NCBI GenBank assembly: GCA_004352715.1
Contig: SCFE01000055.1
Location: 832,300-896,299, forward strand
DNA length: 64,000 bases
Direction of reading: 5' to 3'
Source: Hofstenia miamia
Lineage: Eukaryota > Xenacoelomorpha > Acoela
Position 1 is the stretch's first letter. Every line of letters begins with the position of its first letter. A model generated the notes under the pieces. It made no database searches. It was not told where the DNA came from and was given only the letters and a program-made list of their open reading frames with translations. Of the stretch, positions 50,748 through 61,851 are shown in pieces. The translations under genes were made by a program, and so were the position numbers.

Positions 50748-53700
50748 GTAGGATTTATCCACTGGAGGAATATTTTATTTTTGCAAAAAATATTTAAAAT
50801 TTTTCGCATGTGTTTTATATGCAATGACTGTAAAGTGGAAAAAATTTTAATCGAAACAGCTTGGAATTTAGCTTTAAACTGCATATGTAATTTTAAAATG
50901 AAAAACTGCTTTTCCTATAATTTCATACTGTTTTCTACGTGTCTGTTCGGAAATCCGTAAATTTTGGGATTTTGACACACTTAATGCCAATGGCGTCACA
51001 GGGAGTGTGGGGGTACGCCCCCCTCAATACCAATAAAAATTGTTGTTCACCAAAAGAAGTAAAGCGGTTACTGAACACTCAATACATAAAATTGAGTTGT
51101 GGGGTCCCCGTATTGACATCCGACTCCAGGTCTCAAAATTTACCAGTGACTCCACTGCTTACTGGTGAACATACTCTCAATAATTTTACATTGATGTGTA
51201 TTTTCATGCATTATGTTTAAAAAATTAAAAATGTTTCAATGAAAATTCCACATTTTTAAAAAAGTTTCAAATTCTCTCCATAAATAATGTTCGTGCAATC
51301 AAGAGATCTACAACCTATAAGAGCAACAAGTAACTTCAACTGTTTTCTTTTTTGTAAAAAAGCATCATTATATATAAAATGGGGCTAATTTCAAATTTTG
51401 ATATAAATCCTAAACTACTTGTTAAGAAGTGCGAACAACAGTGTACAATGTAAAAATCCTGTCTAAACTTTCCAACAACTAACAGTGACGTTAAAGTATG
51501 TTAAATTTGAATATTTTGGAAATTTTAAAATCGCACTTTTTTAGAAACTATATGTGCTGAGCATTTAAAATTCGTAATTAAAGTAGTTATATTAGTGGAT
51601 TATGTTAGTAATAAAGCGCTAAGAATAATTGCGACCAATTTTTTAAATCTAGCCATTTTAATGAAATTTAGTTTGCAGTAATTAGTTTTTTTATAGAAGA
51701 ATGTAATTATCTCATAAAGTTAGCTGTAATAGTTCTAGTTTGAGTTACGGTCTCATACACTTGGGTGAATTGACGCCGATTGTCGCAGGATAGAGTGGTA
51801 AATGTTCGCATCTATTTTATACGTCATACATTTATTATGGCATTGAAAAGCTTTTAAACAGATGATTTTTACTTAAGTCAGCAATCAGTTGCAAAATTAT
51901 ATTTTTAATATTTTTTGATGCAAGTTACGCTTTCTTTTAAGTGTATGCGTAAATTAATATTAATAGCTTTCCTCAGGTGTCAACTCATTATTACGATACA
52001 TGTTATAAATAGCATTTCATTTAAGCAATTTCTGAATTTCAAAGTCACTAATATTTTAAAAACGTATGCAGAAGATTTCTCAATAATTTTGACCATTTCA
52101 CCATTGCATTTCTTTGTTACAAAGAAAAGGTTATATTTAAAGTTGCAAAAATATTATCTATTGGATGTCCTGGGTTGAGATTTGATAGTTAAACGTGGCC
52201 TTTGTCTATAAACATATCTAACATTCAAAAATCAAAGTCTACACAATTTATCCAATATAGAAAACAGCCATTTGTTGAATTTGTAGTGACCCGATCGCTC
52301 ACATCAGTATGAAATACCCGATGATGAGGTTGAGGTCAGTTAAAATATCAGATCTCCATCTAAAAGGGGGATCACAATATCAGATAGTTTAAACAAATAT
52401 TAGAAGCATCCTTCGTTATTTTCACAGGAATTTCTTCACTTTCTAGTTTCAGCGCTTCTAATATTTTATGTTTCGATGTTTTTAGTTGAAAATTGGTTTT
52501 GTGTTCTATTGAAATAAATTCATTTTTTCCATAATTTCAATCATTCCATGCAGTAGGATTTTTAGAGTATATTTATAGAATTGAGTTTCATGTATCCTTA
52601 AGCCATTCCCATGTCTAAGCTACCAAAAAAGGCTGTTGAAAAAAACTTTAATTTTAAATGAGAAATGTGTGTATAAAATCTGTGAATGTTTTTATATAGA
52701 ATAGTAATTAAATTTCAATCCGGCACACATTTAAGTTGTCATTTGCTCAGCAGCTATGAGTCTGTGAAATATTTGCTCAGTTACTGCGTTAAATCTCATC
52801 CGTCATTTTCTCACAGCTGATTTCATTTGCACAAATAAATATCAAATATTTACCTCATAGATACGTTAATATAATAACTCCAACTACAGAAAGCCATTTT
52901 GAGATATCTGACGCAGTTGTCGCTTTTTGACAGTATATTTATTTCACAGTTGACTAATTATATTGAAACGATATCACCATTTATAATGTGATCTTTGCAT
53001 ATGTATTTTAGACTTCTTGGTTAAGCTGGCAACAACCATATTGACTTATATTTTAATTGGTTCAACTTTAGACTAATAATTATAAATGTCAATTGGCTTT
53101 TACTTTATAATTTTCTCTATAAACATGGATGTCTTCTTTTTATGTACAATGCATCAGAATGAGGCCATCAACTGTTGTTGAACAAAGTTGATGGATAGTT
53201 ATATACAATAAAGTGACACTAAAATCAATTTTAAATATTTTTTTTGTTTTTTTCTTTCATTTCTTAGTTAAATATTATATACTTAGTCTTTTAATAAATG
53301 CTAACACCAGAGGGAAATGTGTAAGTGAATATAGAATTGCTTCCCAATAAAATACTCAATTTTTTCTATCTCACTATTGTAGATGGCATAATGCTTGTCA
53401 CATCTAGGTAAATAGCATACATCCATGCAAGAATATACCCTTAATGAGTTCGAGGTTAACTCGCTGTCGTAATAGTTAAACATTTCAGAACTATGCATGC
53501 TAGGAAATAAGTTATGTAAAGAACGAAATTCAATTGAATTATAATAGTTCTTTAGAAAAATCATACATTTTAGGACTTTTGCGATTAATCAATAATTCAA
53601 ACCGAAAGTAAAATTATAATCAAAATCACGACTTTTGGTGTTTTTGAATTGTAAATTAAAAAGACGAATGAGCTAATTAAGCAAAAAGAGCGGCTCGTCT

Positions 53701-55053
53701 TACAAATGAGCGACTAAACAACAATCGCATTGAAGACTCGTAACATGCACTAAAACTATTAATTTGTGTATTTGAAAGTATTCGGATAATTGTTTAATTT
53801 ATTCTTTTTTAGTCGACTTATTAAATAATTAACTGGTAGTCATTTTTATAAATTTTAATAAAATTTTTTTAATAGGTTGTTTTTTGGCCTGGCCCCATCC
53901 CAATTTTAATATCCAAACTGTTTAAATAGGCTTAATCATTCCAAAAGGGCGTTCGACAATTAATGTCTGTGACTGTCGGAAACTAAATTACACAAATCCA
54001 GAGAGAATTTTTCAAGATATTGTATTCGTTATTCGAGTAACAAAAGTGCTAATTTGTATAATATAACCGGTTTTACCTTTTCACTTATAGTAATTGCCTG
54101 TTAATATATGATTCAATTTTTCATATAACAGATTTTTATTTTCTGCTTGATTTGAACTAAATTATAGTGGAAAATTAATTAGTTTCCAAAATTAGCAAAG
54201 TTTCTCCTATCTTCAAGTGTTTGAAATTTATTATGATTTGCGATATGGCGAGCGATTAACCTGCAATTGCTGATACTTACAAATATTGACCATTTGTTAG
54301 AATAATTGTTCCCCATCTGTTGCAGCGATGACTTAATTGTTAAATTTGACTCTTCATGATATCATCCTTTTGTATATGAATAAATCTTAAATTTTTTCAA
54401 AAAATGAAATATCCGTATTTTCAGCTAAATTTAATGATAATTGAATTTCCCTCCGTTTCTACAGAGACGCTTGGTTTCAAACTTTGCAGTGCATTCTCTC
54501 AACTAATATAAATAAATATTTACAATGGAATTTGATTCATAAAAGGGCATGAAGAGTCCTGGCTATTCAGGAAATGGAAATATTTAATATCCTATTGTGT
54601 TCTTTCTTATTTCAAAAGTTATCGAAAAATACTATTCTTAAATTAAACATGAATTAAATGTTAAATTTGTGTATTTTAGGTGATTTTGGCTTTTGAATTA
54701 CTTAATTTTGTATAATTAAAGTTTCGTATTGTATGCCATCGCTTTGTCCCAAACCTGCGTAAAATTCACTCAAGTCAAACGACTCGGAGGCAATTCACTC
54801 ATGACTATGAGTTGCGAGTAAACAGCTTGAATACCTGTCTAAACCTGTACTGGAACTAATGGTGGCTTTAAGAACTCGTTCTCGAAAAACGCCAAAAATA
54901 ACATTTCTACACTAATTATTTACTTATTATAAATTCAATTAATTTACTAAATTGTAATACATTATGTAAAGCAATGTACATGAAATTTCTGTAGTTGTGA
55001 AGTCATTGCCAAGCGTGTTGCTAGCGGATTGCATCGATAAACTGGTATTTTAG
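50748..55053. other. Intron 10 and its contents
   Basis: Contains the small hAT-like element at 50988-51157. I see no other exon, although short conserved exons could be missed; exons 10 and 11 join in frame through a Gly codon. Confidence 0.65.
50988..51157. mobile_element. Probable small hAT-type MITE
   Basis: The left end is CAATGGCGTCACAGG and the right end on the minus strand is CAGTGGAGTCACTGG. Flanking octamers CTTAATGC (50980-50987) and CTTACTGG (51158-51165) agree at six of eight positions, consistent with an old 8-bp duplication. Length is 170 bp. An internal hairpin GTGTGGGGGTACGCCCCCC lies near the left end. Confidence 0.65.
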
Positions 55054-55188
55054 GTAAAGCGGTTTCATCCTCGGACAGGCAGGTCCCTCTCGCTACTCTT
55101 CTCTCTGTACCCTTGGTTTCTGTTTTCCTCATATCCTTAATAATCATATTCGTCATATGTTGTCGCCGTAAATCTCAAAAATCTACAG
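55054..55188 (+). CDS. Receptor exon 11: transmembrane segment
   Basis: The acceptor is GGTATTTTAG|GTAAAG and the donor TCTACAG|GTATAT; phase 1 at both ends (135 bases). Both junctions create Gly codons (G557, G602). Residues 558-601 start KAVSSSDRQVPLATLLSVP and continue LVSVFLISLIIIFVICC, a single helix at about 572-593. RRK at 594-596 is a stop-transfer signal, which sets the N-terminal side outside the cell. C592 and C593 at the inner membrane face are possible palmitoylation sites. This exon turns the Ig-FN3 array into a membrane receptor. The splice sites, phase and hydrophobicity agree, but no transcript evidence is available. Confidence 0.88.
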
Positions 55189-55464
55189 GTATATTTAATT
55201 TTTTAATGGTATTCCATGCGCAAACTGACGTTCGATTTAACCTATTTTATCAAATTTATTATCGTAAATTATGACAAGAACAACTAGAAGCGCATTGCTT
55301 TATAATTTAAACAAATATGCAATATCTGCATTCCCTACCTGGATTATTGTTAGTTTTATGCAATTTTATTGATTCAAATCCCATTTAGCCCCATTGAATT
55401 TTTTCTCATTCCCGCTTTATGCCAGTGCCATTAAATTTTGGGTTCTATGGTTTTCTATTTTATA

Positions 55465-55620
55465 GCATTTTGCGGGTGGGAAAAGTTTCGTGTGCTTGTG
55501 CCCACCCGCTCTCCACACGTGTGTATTCTCTCAATTCTCTCAGAGTTGTAGCGGCCAGGAAATGTTAAGATCGGGGGCCGGTAGGTGGCCTGCAACAGCT
55601 GATACCTGCCAGCCGATTTT
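55465..55620. other. GC-rich island with hairpin in intron 11
   Basis: About 150 bases are far richer in G and C than the surroundings. It contains GCGGGTGGG and CCCACCCGC as a perfect 9-bp hairpin around a 20-base loop (about 55470-55507), then GGGGGCCGGTAGGTGGCC and CTGATACCTGCCAGCC. A frame runs through it (CPPALHTCVFSQFSQSCSGQ) without a recognised domain. It could be a transposon end, a structured RNA or an alternative exon. Confidence 0.35.
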
Positions 55621-55660
55621 GGCTAGTAAACTATATTGCATTGTATATTTAATTTGTGTA

Positions 55661-55661
55661 A

Positions 55662-55693
<32 letters not shown>

Positions 55694-55700
55694 NTTTTAT
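55661..55700. repeat. TA microsatellite with a single N
   Basis: TA repeats interrupted by N at 55694, inside intron 11. Confidence 0.9.
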
Positions 55701-56565
55701 ATAAGCTGCGTCAATCTAGAAAATAACACATGGTGGTGCAAAGAACTGATATTGTATAACAGAAATTTTAAACTATTACAACTATGATTCTAGCAAAGCA
55801 GAATTTTGATATATTCTGTATAGCAATTCTTTGCATAAATTTTATCAGTTTTTAATTTTTCAGTTAATTTAAATTGTGAACGTTTGAGTTTGTTTAGCTA
55901 GTTCTTTTTTAATTATAGTTAAAATATATAAAATCATTACGGTTTACATTTAACCTCACATAGTACTATATAATTGATAAGCAAGTAAACAAATAAACAT
56001 ATTTTAAACAATATTTCTCTTCTAGTAGGATGTACCAAACTTCTCAACTTCCGGTATCCGGTTCAATCTCTGTATTCTCTACTGTGCCCGAAATCCGCCC
56101 TTTGATTAAATATAGACGAGTGAACTAAATTGAGTTTTATTTATAATAAAACCCTTAGAAAACCGACCGGACTTTCAAAAAAAAGACATTAGACTAGAAT
56201 TTGCAAGATATCTTATATTTGTAATCAAACACAAATACATCTAAATTAAAGCTTTCTAAGAAATATGTACCAAACACAAATATTCAGATACGTTTCTAGG
56301 AAAATATTGTATGTCTGTGTGCTCCCTAACCCTAACCCAACTTCTTTTATTAATATTATGAAATCAGTTGTCCCAGTTTCTTCATTTATGGTCACAAAAT
56401 GTTTATTCCTTATATATCCCATTGCACTGAATGCTCCGGCACCACCGAAATTTCCACTATGTTGAAATCTTAAGCTGTTTGTGATAATTACTAGGAATTC
56501 ATACACCATTCTATCCTTAACATATTTGAATTTATTACTTCAAAAAGTTAATTTAGTAATTTTAG

Positions 56566-56646
56566 GTCCCCGTTCTCCACATTTGTCCAAAAAAGAATTA
56601 TCACGAAAGAAGTTCGACCCCGGAACACAAATACCACCTTGCGATG
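56566..56646 (+). CDS. Receptor exon 12: juxtamembrane cytoplasmic segment
   Basis: A small 81-base exon, phase 1 at both ends: acceptor AGTAATTTTAG|GTCCCC, donor GCGATG|GTCCGT. It encodes residues 602-629, PRSPHLSKKELSRKKFDPGT then QIPPCD. It is strongly basic, as expected just inside the membrane, with possible Ser phosphorylation sites (RSP, KKELS). It is placed by in-frame joining to exons 11 and 13, both through Gly codons. A slightly different donor nine bases downstream (GGTCC|GTATTT) is phase 2 and would not fit exon 13. Confidence 0.8.
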
Positions 56647-57020
56647 GTCCGTATTTTCAACTCATTTTAACGAAATATTTTATGTAGTTTCCTAGTTTGC
56701 CAAATATTCACCAGTGTTGAAAAAAATAAATGAAGTTCTAACACAGTAAAAAATAGTTTTTAACGTTTTCGTTTAAAACTATATTTAAAAAATATTATTT
56801 TCTAAAGCCAGTGGTCCCATTATAATTTTGTAATTGAAAATATTATCTGAATAAAGAATAAAAAATAGTTAGTCCCAGATCCCAGTCAGAGTCTTCAATG
56901 GTTTCGTAGATTTGCTGTTATCGCAGTCCCGCCCATCTTCACAATTTTTTCTGCATCGATTAACACAATATCTTTGGTTTTTAGTAATCCTTCCATCACA
57001 AATTTATTTTTCCTCCAATT

Positions 57021-57383
57021 CACCTGTGAATCGGCACCCTAAAAACTATATACATAAATGTAGATGATATGTAAATTATTGTGAAACAAAATCGAATTTA
57101 GGGTGAAAAATGTAGTTTATCCTGAAATTTTTGCATAAATGTATTCCGTTGTTTTAAAAATTTTACCACTCAAATTTTGCTAAAATCCCATTACTTTGGT
57201 TTAATTTACATTACAATTAGTAATGTAATAGGATTTTCACAAATTTAAAATCTTAATAATTCAAAATTTACTCAATGGATTCGTACACAAAATTTAGAAT
57301 AAATTAAAATTCGATTTTTTCACTATAATTTTCATAGCATGTATATTTATTGAGATAGTTTGTTGGGTGCCCCTTCACAGGTG
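57021..57383. mobile_element. Foldback MITE in intron 12
   Basis: The left end is CACCTGTGAATCGGCACCC and the right end on the minus strand is CACCTGTGAAGGGGCACCC (17 of 19 match). Weaker complementarity continues inward (CGAATTTAGGGTGAAAAA against TTTTTTCACTATAATTTTC) and outward (TCCTCCAATT/TCTCCTAGT). There is a small central palindrome, ACATTACAATTAGTAATGT. No clear target duplication is seen. Confidence 0.68.
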
Positions 57384-58653
57384 ACTAGGAGAGAAACTAA
57401 ATTTCTGATGAAAGGATTACATGAAAATTTGAATTCACAATGCCAAACTTGAGCCTAGTGCTAAAAATAAAAGATATTGGGTTAGTCATTGCAGAAATAA
57501 ATTGTAAAAATGAGTGTTGCAATTCTTATGAGCGGTCCTGTGTGTTTCGTAAGCGCTTACGCAAATAATTTTGTATTGGGTGATCAATTTTAAAATAGCG
57601 CGTTTCTTTTGAAACATTTCAACTTAAAACCAATCTTTTCAATCGCTTCGTTACATTTGAGCTGTATTACAGTTTTTATCTAAATTATTGTGGCTGTTGA
57701 TAAATCTGTCTCCTGATCGCCTACGTCAAATCTCAAAATGCCTTGATTATCCTTTTTATCATTTCGATTTTCGAAAATAAAGGTATATCGACCTTGCAAT
57801 TCGCATAAGAAATTACTTCGATCAAAAGGCTAACTTAAAAGCACTTAATTTTCTGTTAATATGTGAGCTGAAATTGTGCGCTAGTTTAATGCAATTGAGT
57901 GTTTACTCTTGTCACAGCTAATTGCGTAGCTTTTTATTCATGTCGATGTATTTTTTTAAATTCAGTAATTTAGCATGCGTTCTCGTCCTAATTTCTCTAA
58001 TTAGTTAATTAGCTGCATCGCATTGCTCTGTTTTCCCAAATAATAAAAGTGACCTAAACATATACATGAATTATCCTTTTTTAGCATTTTGTAAAATTTT
58101 AAGAAACAATAAACTTTAAAAATTAACATTAACATTTATTTGCTGCAGTTAGTCAAACAGAACTACTGAATTCGTCTATTGACATTTTCTTTTCTGGTAG
58201 ATTTAATGGTTAATATATGAAAAAATGGTAATTTATCAAGTCAGAGGGCATTTATATTTAAGTCCTAAAAATAGAATTGTTGATTCAGTTTCGTATCTTA
58301 CATAGTGATTTCATTTGATAATAATGCGCTTAAAGATTATACTAAACAACTCAAATTTGAATCATTTGTTTAAGCACCTATAACCTAGCATTTTATAAAT
58401 TAATTGCTTATATAGACTTTCTCAAGCGCTCATTATAACTATTTGGTTCTTTTCTTTACATGTTTACTCTTTAAAAATTCCTTCTAATTACCGATCTGAA
58501 AGAAAAATATGCTACAAAAAGAGACGCATGATTTAGTTCAATCAGCGCTTTATGATTACACATATTCTCTATTCTTTAAATTTCTCAACATTTTATAATG
58601 TCTAGTGCTTAATCTATTTAAGCAGAATTGTTTACTATGTACAACATTCACAG

Positions 58654-59318
58654 GTGTTTTTATTAATCCCAGTGTTCATTTAGTAGACAGCATTTTGGCG
58701 GAAAAATTTGACTATCATTCTTCGTTATCGCAGCAATTAGCTAATTCTACCTCATTGTCGTCAACTAAATCGTCGTCTCCGGTTGGCAACGCACCGCTTG
58801 TTACAATGAAGGTGGCAGTCAACGGACGCAACTATCACACAATGACACCTGTAACAAACACTAACGGTGGACCTAAATACCATCCTCCAAAAACAAATGG
58901 CGTCAAGCACATGGGTTCCTTCGGAAATGAGCTCAAGCCATCGACGTTATCTCGAAAATCACAGACTTTGCCCAAAAATCCGCACTGTAAGGCCCAGCCT
59001 TTGTACAGTGATCTTCAAATGAAGGGCAATGATCACCAAACGATGACACTTGCCAAGCGCAATAGATCGCACGACACCTTTACAGGGCGCAAGACTCAAT
59101 CACATTCCTCACGCGATTCAAATACTTCGTCGTCACGGGAGACAGTTTCTACTCCGCGAGGCGTCACGTTTCAAACACGGGATCCTCGTCTTCCAGAAAC
59201 ATACGTATCATCTTCACAGAGTGATGTCGAGGCATCTTCCACGCTGGCCAAAAGAACCTCGCCCCTCAAGGTTCCTCAAACATCTCGTAGTGCAGGCTAT
59301 TCTGTTACTGTAGTCTAG
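58654..59318 (+). CDS. Receptor exon 13: cytoplasmic tail and stop codon
   Basis: Terminal coding exon of 665 bases. The acceptor is ACATTCACAG|GTGTTT, and the stop TAG is at 59316-59318. It encodes residues 629-849, starting GVFINPSVHLVDSILAEKFD. The tail is rich in Ser, Thr and Asn with several proline-directed sites (SSPV, STPR, TSPL). YSDL (746-749) fits the YxxL/YxxPhi pattern used for adaptor or SH2 binding. The last residues, SVTVV, fit a class I PDZ ligand (T-x-V). Related adhesion receptors such as the Neph/Kirrel group also end in PDZ ligands, so scaffold anchoring at cell contacts is a reasonable inference. Base composition is visibly less AT-rich than the introns. Confidence 0.93.
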
Positions 59319-61316
59319 TGCAATCTTTTTTAATTATTTTGCGATGTAGCATTGTTTCCCGATTTGTTAATGACTTCAAATTTGCAATTTTCTCGAGAGC
59401 TTTTATATTTTTATACTATTTTCTGAATATAGAAGGAATTTTATTTTGTTTAGACTTCTTTTATATTTTATGAATGAGATTAATTTTCAATTCGTATTTC
59501 AATTGTATTTCATAGATTACATTCTAAGGATACCCTCTTAACCATTTCAAGAACAAAAAATATATCAACGAACATAATTTCGTTTCAATAATAAGATGGA
59601 TCTCGTTATAAAAAAACGTTTGGTTGAAGAGGCTTTCATGAACTACTGCACATTTGCACATCTAATTATTCTTTTGATATGATTTTATCTCACAAATTGG
59701 CCTCTGACCTTGCCTATTTTAATTTGTGGTACTGAGGTTAAAAAATAACTTGAAAAGAAAGTAAACATCATGTATGCATTGAATTCTTTAACAATTTATA
59801 TCTTTTGTTGGTCAAGAAATTTGGTTTTGAAGGAGTTGGAAATTAAATTGTTAGTTCTGTGTGATTTATCTTTTATACAATTATAGTAGATTCTATAAAT
59901 TCAATTCTTTTACAAATAAGCTATCTGACTATTTTCTTCTAAAGAGCATTCAAATTAATTGTTTGAACATTTTTTTCCATTGGTTTTGTTTCAGTTAAAA
60001 TAGCAATTAATAATATTCCTAGTGATATGTACAAATTATTTTTGTTGGAAACAAAATTTCAGAATGCATAAAATGCAATTCTGACTTGAATTGGAGGTAA
60101 ATTCTCAAATTTTAAGTGTTGTGACTTAATGTATTGCCTTGTTATCGCTGTCAATACTCGCTTTTAAATTTTTAAAAGCGTTGTGACTTTATTCACACAC
60201 TAACTTATATATTAACAAGAAATTTTGCCTTATTATTATGCACATTTAGATGTTTATTTGGTTGCAGAAACACCACTAAATGTGTATTAAAACCAACATT
60301 ATTTAAACGTTCGAAACAGGTTCTACTGTATATAACTTACGTCTAACCATAAAATTGGCTATTAGTAGCTATTAAATTTCATTTTGTTATAGAAAATATG
60401 GTCGCATAAAGTATAATTTGAACTTTGAAACACTTGGTTATCGGTAAATAATGAAAGATACGTTATCTGTAAGGGAACAAAATACAATTATAAAGTTATA
60501 TAGATGTATGCATTTCTGTGTATACCCGTAGAAAACCTGAAATACTCTCACATTTTAAATTTTTTTATATCAAAAGAAAATATATATAACTCTTCCTTTA
60601 ATTATCATTGCAATCGTGTAGTTTACTTGACCAATTTTTTCCACCACTTCTTTTTTACTTGATACCTTCAGCTTAGTTTCTAGGCAATTACTAAAATCTT
60701 TAAGTTGAACTAATTTAATTGATCGCAATAATAGTCAAATTTACTGTTCACCATTTGATTTGGACTTCCTGTTAAAGTTGCTACTCCATCCATGGTTAGG
60801 GGATTGAATCTTGGGAAGTATTTAATTGAAAAACTTAGTTTTGGGTTAAAGACTAGGTTTTGGATGTGAAATTGAGGTAAAATTATGAAAATTAATGATT
60901 GAGGTTTCTAACAAGTTTTCGAAAACCTCAGCTTCCACAAAACAAGTGTTTCAACGCCCTCACACATGGTCTTGCTCAGGCTCTAACAAGTCATACTCAC
61001 AAGGTATGCAGATTCGTGCATGTGAACAGTTGACACACAAATCGAGTAGATCGAAAGCAGTACAGTATTTTAATGTGATAATTGCAGTTGATTTTGAATA
61101 AAAAATGATTAAATATTTTGTATTTGGAGTACTGTTTACTGAAATTTTCGCAGCCTGTATTTTATTTTTGTTTTGTGGATTGGGTCTTGGAGTTTAACAA
61201 AGACTACGCCCAAGGCATTGTATTGGACACGAAAAACCCAAGATTTTCCCCAACCTTGTTTGACCAATGCAATTCGTTACTATTAGTTTAATTAAAAATT
61301 AATGTATTATGTATTA

Positions 61317-61382
<66 letters not shown>

Positions 61383-61819
61383 TATATCTGCCGCTAATAA
61401 TTTGGTGATGCGTATATCTGGCGCAAATATACTGTACATATTTAGCCACAGTTATATACTTATATACAGAAAATTTTTTTCACTCAGATTTATTCAAAAT
61501 TTTATATGTATGAATTACTAACAATATCTAGACATAAAAATATAGGGCTGCTAAAATAACTGCTTTCTTCATAACAATTGGTGACTGGCGCTAAGTATTG
61601 CCTAGCGTCATTTTCTGAGGCTTTATATATATATATNNNNNNNNNNNNNNNNNNNNNNNNNNNNNNNNNNNNNNNNNNNNNNNNNNNNNNNNNNNNNNNN
61701 NNNNNNNNNNNNNNNNNNNNNNNNNNNNNNNNNNNNNNNNNNNNNNNNNNNNNNNNNNNNNNNNNNNNNNNNNNNNNNNNNNNNNNNNNNNNNNNNNNNN
61801 NNNNNNNNNNNNNNNNNNN

Positions 61820-61851
<32 letters not shown>

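Noticed and set aside
54962-55156. Minus-strand frame of 64 codons over the TM exon
   Set aside because: Antisense shadow of exon 11, whose splice sites, phase and hydrophobic helix are on the plus strand.
59050-59313. 87-codon frame overlapping the last exon in another phase
   Set aside because: Shadow of the terminal receptor exon; the exon frame is the one continuous with the upstream exons.
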